Assembly: GCA_021807595.1 (NCBI GenBank)
Contig: JAKBCS010000006.1
Location: 1 to 64,000, forward strand
DNA length: 64,000 bases
From: Planctomycetota bacterium
GTDB taxonomy: Bacteria > Planctomycetota > Planctomycetia > Gemmatales > Gemmataceae
Reading direction: 5' to 3'
Shown: in pieces, positions 46,433 to 53,467 of the stretch
Position numbering within the stretch: position 1 is the stretch's first letter
Layout: every line of letters starts with the position of its first letter
Made by a program: the position numbers and the translations under genes
Notes under the pieces: model-generated
The model's database searches: none
What the model saw: the letters and a program-made list of their open reading frames with translations, nothing else
What the model was told of the DNA's origin: nothing

Positions 46433-46461
46433 CTATTTCGGTCTGAAAAGAGGGTCTTGAC

Positions 46462-47811
46462 GTGCAACAGCTCAAGCGAAGCGGGATGGATTGGGACAAC
46501 AACACGCTGCCGGAAGCCCCGAGCGCGCCGGAGACGCTGAAGCAAACGGGGCTGACGCTTGGATTCCTCAACGATCTGATTCTGCGCGTCCTGTATACGC
46601 GCGGCGGCATGCTCGGCCTCGATCTATCGCGGTTGCTGTGTCTGCCCTTCAAGATCGTCGAAGAAGCCCTGACGTTTCTGAAAAACGAAAAGTGTGTCGA
46701 AGTGTTGGGCGGCGATCTCATTGGCCGCATCAGCTATCGCTTCAATCTGACCGAACTGGGACGCCGCCGCGCTCAGGAAGTCCTCAAGCAGTGCGCCTAC
46801 GTCGGCCCCGCGCCGGTTCCGTTGGAAGATTACGTCGAGCAAGTCTATCGCCAGGCCGTGACTTCCATCGATGTGTCGCCGGATTCGCTCCGCGCCGCCT
46901 TCGCCCATCTGGTGGTCAGCGACGATCTGTTCAACGCCGTCGGCCCGGCCATTGTCAGTGGCAAATCGGTGTTCATCTACGGCCCGCCCGGCAACGGCAA
47001 AACCGCGATGGCGCAGTCCATCGGCGCGTTTATGAATTCGTGCGGCGGAGAGATTTTCGTACCCCACGCCTTCCTGGCCGAACACAACATCATCACCGTC
47101 TTCGACCGCGCCGTTCACGAGACGGCCGAGGAAGACGCCGGCGAACGGCTGGAAGACAACGAAGCCACCATTCGCCGTCTGCTCAATACCGGGACCGTCG
47201 ATCCGCGCTGGGTCAAAATCAAACGTCCGGTCATCGTCACCGGCGGCGAACTGAATCTGCCCATGCTCGATTTGAAATACTCTCCCGAAGCCAACTACTA
47301 TCAAGCGCCGATGCACGTCAAGGCAAACGGCGGAGTCTTCCTCATCGACGACTTTGGCCGTCAATTGTGTAGTCCCAAGGAATTGCTCAATCGCTGGATT
47401 GTGCCGTTGGAAAATCGCATCGATTACCTATCTCTCGCTTCCGGCCAAAAGTTCCAAGTCCCCTTCGAGCAGCTGACCATGTTCTCGACCAACCTCGACC
47501 CGAAGGATTTGGTCGACGACGCCTTTTTACGCCGCATGAGGCACAAACTCGAAATCAACGCTCCGAAGCGCGACATCTACGAACGCATTTTCAATAGTTA
47601 CTCCAAGCGCTTGGGCATGAACCTGTGCCCCCAGGCCATCGACTATATGTACGAGAACTATTACGATCGCGGTCGTTGCCCGCGCGCCAGCGATTGCCGC
47701 GATTTACTTGAGACGGTGCAGTCGATCTGTCGATTCAGACGTATGCCCGTGCAACTAACGCGCGATCTCATCGCTGAAGCCGCATCCAGTTTCATCCGCG
47801 AGTTCAAATAA
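46462..47811 (+). CDS. AAA ATPase associated with the Tad locus
   Basis: 449 residues. The N-terminal 130 residues are a winged-helix-like region (LGFLNDLILRVLYTRGGMLG). The AAA core has Walker A YGPPGNGKTAMAQSIG and Walker B GGVFLIDDFGRQL, with a sensor segment FEQLTMFSTNLDPKDLVDDA and arginine-rich FLRRMRHKLEI. GTG start at 46462. No known Tad component has this layout. Its position between the pilus genes and the TPR lipoprotein suggests control or remodelling of the machine. Confidence 0.85.
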   Translation: MQQLKRSGMDWDNNTLPEAPSAPETLKQTGLTLGFLNDLILRVLYTRGGMLGLDLSRLLCLPFKIVEEALTFLKNEKCVEVLGGDLIGRISYRFNLTELGRRRAQEVLKQCAYVGPAPVPLEDYVEQVYRQAVTSIDVSPDSLRAAFAHLVVSDDLFNAVGPAIVSGKSVFIYGPPGNGKTAMAQSIGAFMNSCGGEIFVPHAFLAEHNIITVFDRAVHETAEEDAGERLEDNEATIRRLLNTGTVDPRWVKIKRPVIVTGGELNLPMLDLKYSPEANYYQAPMHVKANGGVFLIDDFGRQLCSPKELLNRWIVPLENRIDYLSLASGQKFQVPFEQLTMFSTNLDPKDLVDDAFLRRMRHKLEINAPKRDIYERIFNSYSKRLGMNLCPQAIDYMYENYYDRGRCPRASDCRDLLETVQSICRFRRMPVQLTRDLIAEAASSFIREFK

Positions 47812-47829
47812 TCGGGATCGACCGAAATC

Positions 47830-47905
47830 GGTTGGCCGCGATCCGAAGGGAAGGGCGGGGCAGTCGCGCGATCGCCTCGCGCTCCCCTTCGGGTCGTGGA
47901 TAACC
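47830..47905. repeat. Family A palindrome, long form
   Basis: GGTTGGCCGCGATCCGAAGG ... CCTTCGGGTCGTGGATAACC, closest in sequence to the copy at 3674 (both contain ATCCGAAGGG). Confidence 0.78.
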
Positions 47906-47949
47906 TTGGAACGTGTTCTTGAGTGCCTTCCACGGATGGAGATTTCGAC

Positions 47950-48909
47950 ATGGATAGTCGCGGAGCCGTGAAGTTGTGGATGTTGCTTTTGGTGGCGGCG
48001 GGGTGTCAGCATCAGACGGGGAACGTGTCCAGCCCCGGCCCGCTCTCGTCGCATAGCGCGCCTCCGAAAACCATCGATCCCACTCTAATCAAGAAGGCAT
48101 CCAATAAGCCCAAGGAGTTGCCGCCGCAAGTCTTGGTCGCAGACGCCGACTACAAGACCGGCGAGGCCCAGGCCGTCGAAGCCAGCCCGCAACAGCAGCA
48201 ACAACTCTGGGAACTCGCCCATCAAGAGTACGATCGAGCGTTGAAGGTCGATCCAAAATACGTTCCCGCCTATCGAGGTTTGGCTCGGCTGTACACGGCC
48301 ATGCAGGAGTACGGGCAAGCCGTCGAGAGCTATCAGAAGGCGCTGCGCATCGAACCCAAGAACGGTTCTCTATGGTACGACTTGGCCATGTGCCACAACG
48401 CCCACAAGGACTGGAACGCGGCCTTGGACTGTCTCCAAAAGGCAGCTAAAATCGATCCGAATAATCGCAACTATTCGAATGCCCAAGGCGTGATCCTCGC
48501 TAAGGCCGGCCGCTACGACGAGAGCCTGAGCTGCTTAGCCCGAACGCACAGCGAAGCGATGGGCTGCTATCGTCTGGCGCAGACGCTCGATCGCTTGCAG
48601 CAACCGGCCATGAGCCGCTACTACATGGAGGCGGCTCTACGCAAAGATCCCAATCTGGCTTCCTCTCTCAACCCGCCGGTGCAGCAAGCGACCTATCGGG
48701 ATGCCGCCTACCAAGATCCCAACCCAGCCGCGCCGACTCCAATGCCGGAAGCCGACTCGTCGCCGGCTCCTGTGATTGTGAACTCGTCACCGGCGCGCGG
48801 AACGCCGCCTTCGATGCGAGAATCGGATTCGACACCCACGATCGTAAACGCATCGCCTGCGCGTAGCACGCCCCCTCCTCTTCCTCCTCCGCCGCCGATC
48901 GGTGAATGA
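47950..48909 (+). CDS. TPR lipoprotein, TadD-like
   Basis: About 319 residues. Lipobox LLVAAGCQ gives lipidation at Cys18. Three to four tetratricopeptide repeats span residues 85-220: AHQEYDRALKVDPKYVPAYR, AVESYQKALRIEPKNGSLWY, ALDCLQKAAKIDPNNRNY. The C-terminal 75 residues are Pro/Ser rich with repeated SSPARGTPP-like blocks. TadD proteins help secretin assembly; this one is the last gene of the locus. GGAGA precedes ATG 47950. Confidence 0.85.
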   Translation: MDSRGAVKLWMLLLVAAGCQHQTGNVSSPGPLSSHSAPPKTIDPTLIKKASNKPKELPPQVLVADADYKTGEAQAVEASPQQQQQLWELAHQEYDRALKVDPKYVPAYRGLARLYTAMQEYGQAVESYQKALRIEPKNGSLWYDLAMCHNAHKDWNAALDCLQKAAKIDPNNRNYSNAQGVILAKAGRYDESLSCLARTHSEAMGCYRLAQTLDRLQQPAMSRYYMEAALRKDPNLASSLNPPVQQATYRDAAYQDPNPAAPTPMPEADSSPAPVIVNSSPARGTPPSMRESDSTPTIVNASPARSTPPPLPPPPPIGE

Positions 48910-49008
48910 CGGAGCGAGGCTGCGTCGCCCTTCGCCCCGCTCGAACCCGATCCCCATGTCCGCGAATGGCCGGCGCTGTAGAATTCTTCTCAAAGGGAGG
49001 ATCGGGCT

Positions 49009-50178
49009 GTGCGGGCATTACATTTCGATTGTTTTAGCGGCATCAGCGGCGATATGACTTTGGCGGCGCTTTTGGACGTCGGCGTCGATGCCGAAGCCGT
49101 GCGAGAAGGTCTCGCCTCGCTGGGATTGCCGATTCAAGTGGAGGTGGCCAAGGTTCGTAAGGGGGGGTTCGCGGCCACGCAAATCACCATCGAAGCGCCC
49201 GAACAACGCGCCCATCGCCATCTGCCGGACGTGGAAGAAATCTTAAGCCGGGGCCGACTCACGCCCTCACAGCTTGCCTTGGCGCTGCGCATCTTTCGCC
49301 GTTTGGCCGACGCCGAGGCGGAGGCGCACGGCATCGCGGTAGAAAAAGTCCACTTCCACGAAGTCGGCGCGCTCGACAGCATCGCCGACATTGCCGGAGT
49401 CGCCATCGCCCTCGATCTGCTCGGCGTCGAACGCATCACCAGCCGTTCGGTGCCGACCGGCTGCGGCACCGTTCGATGCGAACACGGTCTGATGCCGATT
49501 CCCGCTCCCGCCACCGCCGCTCTCCTCAAGGGTGTGCCGCTCGCGCCGTGCGCCATCAAGGCCGAGTTGACCACGCCCACCGGCGCGGCTATCCTCGGCA
49601 GCGTCGTCCAGGAGTGGATCGAACAGCCGGTTATGACCATCGAGCGCATCGGCCACGGAGCGGGCCAGCGCGATCTCCTCGAACAGCCAAACCTACTCCG
49701 CGTTTTCGTTGGGGAGGCTGCGGCATTAACCGACACCGGCGATCGCGATCGCGTGTGGGTGTTGGAAACGAACCTCGACGACGTGCCGGCGGAGATCATC
49801 GGCTATTGCTTCGAGCGCCTCTTCGACGCCGGCGCGCTGGATGTCTTCTCCACGCCGATTCAGATGAAGAAGAATCGTCCCGGTGTGTTGCTGAGCGTTC
49901 TTGCTCCCGAAGGTATTCTCCCGGCGTTGGAAGAAATCCTGTTCCGCGAGACGGAGACGTTCGGCATCCGCCGCTATCCGGTCGAGCGCAGTAAGCTGCG
50001 CCGCGAGTCCGCGACGGTTGAGACGCCTTGGGGCCCGCTGCGCGGCAAGCGCGGCCGGCGCGCCGGAGTGGAAGTCTTCACCCCCGAATACGAAGATTGC
50101 GCCTGCGTCGCGCGCCGGCACGGCATCGCGCTGGCCGAGGTGTACCGCGTGGTCCGTGAGGCGAGTCGTCGCCGCTAG
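49009..50178 (+). CDS. larC: Nickel insertion protein LarC (DUF111)
   Basis: 389 residues. MRALHFDCFSGISGDMTLAA, KVHFHEVGALDSIADIAG and TNLDDVPAEIIGYCFERL are the family blocks; both halves of LarC are in one frame here. LarC is the CTP-dependent cyclometallase that puts nickel into the pincer cofactor of lactate racemase and related LarA enzymes. larA, larB and larE are not in the window. GTG start at 49009, with AAAGGGAGG upstream. Confidence 0.93.
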   Translation: MRALHFDCFSGISGDMTLAALLDVGVDAEAVREGLASLGLPIQVEVAKVRKGGFAATQITIEAPEQRAHRHLPDVEEILSRGRLTPSQLALALRIFRRLADAEAEAHGIAVEKVHFHEVGALDSIADIAGVAIALDLLGVERITSRSVPTGCGTVRCEHGLMPIPAPATAALLKGVPLAPCAIKAELTTPTGAAILGSVVQEWIEQPVMTIERIGHGAGQRDLLEQPNLLRVFVGEAAALTDTGDRDRVWVLETNLDDVPAEIIGYCFERLFDAGALDVFSTPIQMKKNRPGVLLSVLAPEGILPALEEILFRETETFGIRRYPVERSKLRRESATVETPWGPLRGKRGRRAGVEVFTPEYEDCACVARRHGIALAEVYRVVREASRRR

Positions 50179-50188
50179 TTGGCAACGG

Positions 50189-50776
50189 CTATCCCAACAG
50201 ATGATTTTGGAGTTTGCAAATCGCCTTGTATTTTTCGTCGCTGATCCGTTCGGCGGATAAGCGTAGTTCCTCGGACATCTCCCGCACCGACCAGCCCTCG
50301 AAGCTCATTTGCAAAATGCGTTGCTGGCGCGGCGACAGCACCTCGACGGCGGCCCGGCGAACGATCTCGCGCTCTTCCCGCAGTTCGGAGCGCGACGCCT
50401 CGCGCGGATCGGCCACGCCGTCGATGCCCGCCGAATATTTGCGCGCGCGTTGTGTGCGTTTCTTCACGGTGTCGATGGCGCGGAGAAACTCGCGCCGTTC
50501 GTCGCTTTCCCCGCGCAACGTGCGATTCCAAGCGTCGGCCGGCACTCGCTCCAGCAGTCGGCGAAACACTTCTTGCGTGCAATCGTTCCAGCAGTCCATC
50601 GGCAACCGCGCGTTGCGCCAGCAGGTGGCACAATAGCGGCTCATGTGGTCGATGGCTTTCTCGGTAGTCTGCGCTGTCTGCGTCGTCGCCGCCTGTCCTG
50701 GCGCGGCGGGTACCGACAACGCCGTTCCCAAAACCACGGCCATGACGTAAGGCCGATTCATCATCGTTCGTTTCAT
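50189..50776 (-). CDS. Sigma-70-like protein with N-terminal signal sequence
   Basis: 195 residues. The start at 50776 follows GGAGGCAGAGG, a strong ribosome site, and opens a signal-like segment (VMAVVLGTALSVPAAPGQA). Then YCATCWRNARLPMDCWNDCTQEVFRRLLE blends a four-cysteine cluster into the sigma region 2 core-binding helix. VLSPRQQRILQMSFEGWSVREMSEEL is a region 4 helix-turn-helix. Region 2 is shorter than in normal ECF factors. An internal ATG at 50644 (MSRYC) would give a cytoplasmic form. It converges with larC, 10 bases apart. Confidence 0.75.
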   Translation of the reverse strand: MKRTMMNRPYVMAVVLGTALSVPAAPGQAATTQTAQTTEKAIDHMSRYCATCWRNARLPMDCWNDCTQEVFRRLLERVPADAWNRTLRGESDERREFLRAIDTVKKRTQRARKYSAGIDGVADPREASRSELREEREIVRRAAVEVLSPRQQRILQMSFEGWSVREMSEELRLSAERISDEKYKAICKLQNHLLG

Positions 50777-50882
50777 CCTCTGCCTCCGTGAAGCCACACG
50801 GGATCGCAAGCTCTCTCTTGAGAGATGGGACACCAACTCACGCGAATCTCGCCTCCTAGTTTATTTTACCAGAGGTGCGAGC

Positions 50883-51263
50883 TTAAAATTCAGAAATCGA
50901 TGGAGAATCCGCAACAAGACGCCAAGGTAGGCCGAGTAGGTTCTTCTTGAAGTAGGTGTCTCCCCCGTTCAACCAGAACGATCCCGTCCGCTTGAGAACG
51001 CGATGGACTTTGCCGAAGATGGCGAGTAAATGAGCGAGGTATTCCGCGTGAGATTCTTCGCGTCCGATTCCCCCTCCCGAATAGCTTCGCTGCCCCCAAT
51101 AGGGCGGACTAGTCGTGCAGAAATCCACGGACTCGGCGGGAATCTCATCCAGCACGATTGAGGCATCTCCGTGGAGGAATAAGGGACGATGGCTTTCTTC
51201 CATTCGGTAGGCGTCGAAGGTCGAGCGGCCATTGGAAAGTCGATCTCGAAGGGAGAGGGACAT
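50883..51263 (-). pseudogene. Truncated DNA methyltransferase (SPPYW class)
   Basis: 126 codons. LHGDASIVLDEIPAESVDFC and TTSPPYWGQR are the start and catalytic motif IV of amino-methyltransferases; SPPY is most typical of N4-cytosine enzymes. GLPWRLV is where the family normally continues with the target-recognition and FxGxG SAM-binding parts, but the frame diverges after ADSPS and stops. Lacking motif I, it cannot be a working methylase alone. It has a ribosome site (GAGGAATT) and lies 19 bases behind the DUF4129 gene. No restriction enzyme gene is adjacent. Confidence 0.7.
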
Positions 51264-51282
51264 CGCTAATTAATTCCTCGCC

Positions 51283-53157
51283 TCATGCCGACAGCGGTTG
51301 CTCGGCCACGGTTTGTAGACGATCCCAAAACTTCCGCAATCGTTCGACACTATCGCTCGGCAGGTCGCCGTTTGCGTAGACCGCGCGCGCGTACAGAAGC
51401 GCCAGGCGATGCAGTTCCTGCTCCAGTGCCGGAACTTCCGCGCCGACGCGGGCGGCAAACTCCAAAGGCGTCTCGCCGGGATGCCGGCCGAGATCGCGTT
51501 CGCGCGCCCACGCCTGCGCCGCCGCGAAGGTGTAGCGAATCAACTCCGGCACGGCCATGCCTCTTCGCCCTTCCACAAACGGATTGCGGAACGAGGCGAA
51601 GGGACGCTCGCGCGGTCTGTCTTCTTCCGAAACGCTCGATTCTTCCTCGTCGGTCGTTCGCCGTGGTCCGCCGAACAGATTCGCCCAGAAGTTCCGCAAT
51701 GCATCGAGCAACCGCCGCGCCCAGTCGCTGAAGTTGGCCCAAAACTGCAAACCCGAACGCAAGACAAAGAACGCCGCCGCCAGCGCGAGCAGGGCGAAGA
51801 CGATCCATTTGAGTACCGGCGCGATCCGCCCAACGACATTGCGGAGAGCGGAAGGAGACAGCTTTGAGGACGAACCGGATCGCGTTTGGCCGGACGCATC
51901 CTTTTCCGTGGATTCGCCCTTTTGGTCGCCGCGCGCGCGTTCGCCGTCGCCTTTGTCGGCGGGACGATCGCGTCCGGAACCCGGATCGCCCTTGCTCTGC
52001 TTGGGATCGTTCGATTGCCCCCCTTGACTCTGACTTTGCCGGTCGCCGCTCTGGCTCGATTTGCCGTCTTTCCCTCCCGATCCCTTGTCGCCTTGCTCGT
52101 TGGCCGCGCCGCGTTCGCCCTTCTGTTGGCCCCGGTCGCCGCCGGAGTCGGCGCTGTCGTTTTTCCGATCGGGATTGTCTCCATCGGGCCGACCCTCGCC
52201 CTTGCCGGGTTGTCCGCCTTTCATGGCGTATTGGGAGGCGTTGCGCTGGGAAGCCTTCGCCGCCGCGAACGAGAACAACGAATACTCGGCCTGCGGTCTC
52301 GGCATCAGGGCGGCAATCAGCAGGAGTGCGGCGATCGACAAACTTCCCGAAGTCAGCCAAACGCCGGTCATCGTCGCCGGCATTTGCAAGCGGCGCTGGC
52401 GCAAATAGCGGCGTAGGCTAAGAAAACAGGTCGTCAGCAGCAATCCCAAACCGCAGCCGACGTAGACGAGGATCAGCCAAAACGACGACCGCCGGCGGTC
52501 TACGTCGTCCGCGGGGATGAGCGCCTGTCCCAATCCGAACAACGGCAGGGCCGCCAGAGAGAAATAGACAACCCAGACGCCTAATGTGCGTTTTTTCTCC
52601 CGCTCCGCGCGATAGGCCCGCCAGCGCTGCAACCAGCCGGGCGAACCGGCAGCGTTAGCCGCTGGGTTGGGCGAACCCGCTTCACTCGACCCGGCAGCCA
52701 GCGCCGCCGGTTCGCCTTGCAGCCCCGACGCTTGCAGCAATCCCTCGGCATTCATGTCCGCTTCTTCGTCGATGTTGGTGCAGTCCCACGTTAGCCGATG
52801 GGCGCACCACCAAACGAGACCGATCAGACCGGCGTTGAGGATGAAACTGAGTTCGCGCACGCCGCCCGCCGGATACTCGACGAACATTTGCATCCCCAGC
52901 CACGAGAGAAATCCCAACGGCACGCCGTACAAGGCGACGCGGCTGGCGGTGTCGTCGAGCATGGTCATGCGCGCCAGCAGCACCGCGCCGAAGACGAAGA
53001 AGAACAAGATCCACCGCATTCGTTCGACGAATTCGCCGACGTACAGAACGTTGATGAGGAAGAAAACTAAACTGGCGACCAACCCCATGATGAGGGCGGG
53101 ACTGAGGGCCAAGGCAACGTAATCGGCCAAGGTCTGATTTTGCCGTTCGGAAGCCAT
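51283..53157 (-). CDS. DUF4129-domain membrane protein with acquired repeat segment
   Basis: 624 residues. Six to seven helices in the N-terminal 310 residues, then a Gly/Asp/Ser/Lys/Gln-rich hydrophilic linker (about 120 residues), another membrane helix (LKWIVFALLALAAAFFVLRS) and a C-terminal DUF4129 domain (GETPLEFAARVGAEVPALE). DUF4129 often follows transglutaminase-like proteins in planctomycetes and actinobacteria, though no such enzyme is seen here. Residues around 148-173 (GEPAALAAGS ... ANAAGSPGW) come from a family B repeat inserted in frame. Confidence 0.8.
   Translation of the reverse strand: MASERQNQTLADYVALALSPALIMGLVASLVFFLINVLYVGEFVERMRWILFFFVFGAVLLARMTMLDDTASRVALYGVPLGFLSWLGMQMFVEYPAGGVRELSFILNAGLIGLVWWCAHRLTWDCTNIDEEADMNAEGLLQASGLQGEPAALAAGSSEAGSPNPAANAAGSPGWLQRWRAYRAEREKKRTLGVWVVYFSLAALPLFGLGQALIPADDVDRRRSSFWLILVYVGCGLGLLLTTCFLSLRRYLRQRRLQMPATMTGVWLTSGSLSIAALLLIAALMPRPQAEYSLFSFAAAKASQRNASQYAMKGGQPGKGEGRPDGDNPDRKNDSADSGGDRGQQKGERGAANEQGDKGSGGKDGKSSQSGDRQSQSQGGQSNDPKQSKGDPGSGRDRPADKGDGERARGDQKGESTEKDASGQTRSGSSSKLSPSALRNVVGRIAPVLKWIVFALLALAAAFFVLRSGLQFWANFSDWARRLLDALRNFWANLFGGPRRTTDEEESSVSEEDRPRERPFASFRNPFVEGRRGMAVPELIRYTFAAAQAWARERDLGRHPGETPLEFAARVGAEVPALEQELHRLALLYARAVYANGDLPSDSVERLRKFWDRLQTVAEQPLSA
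52639..52716. repeat. Family B repeat pair inside the DUF4129 gene
   Basis: GGGCGAACCGGCAGCGTTAG plus CCGCTGGGTT, then a diverged inverted unit ending GCCGCCGGTTCGCC. On the coding (minus) strand it reads GEPAALAAGS and NPAANAAGSPG, a flexible Ala/Gly/Pro insert in a cytoplasmic loop. Confidence 0.75.
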
Positions 53158-53467
53158 GGAAACAGTCTCTCGCGGAAGAAGGCGAAGATAGATGTAAGGT
53201 CGGAGTTCGCACTTCGTTCATTGTAACCGATTGTATCTCTCTCGATTGATTTTGCTTGCGAAGGGAAGACCGAGCGAAACGACGGCGCGGCCGCTGAAAT
53301 CGGTGTCTTGCGCCGGCCGTGGTGTAGAGCGGTTTCTTTGCGAGTGCATACAACGAACGGTCTCGGTCAGCCGCGGCGCAAAGCGGAGCGCGGGACAACG
53401 CGCTCCGCTTTGCGCCGCGGCGAACCAAGCTGTACGAATTTAGCGGGAAAACCGCTCGAGGCGAACC
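53158..53467. other. Intergenic region with a family A repeat
   Basis: 310 bases between two minus-strand genes with no supported gene. The A/T-rich half (53190-53270) probably holds the DUF4129 promoter; the family A hairpin at 53365-53426 lies after the WD40-HEAT gene and may mark its end. Confidence 0.5.
53365..53426. repeat. Family A palindrome after the WD40-HEAT gene
   Basis: GGTCAGCCGCGGCGCAAAGC ... GCTTTGCGCCGCGGCGAACC; the internal GCAAAGCGGAGCGCG arms match exactly. Confidence 0.75.
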
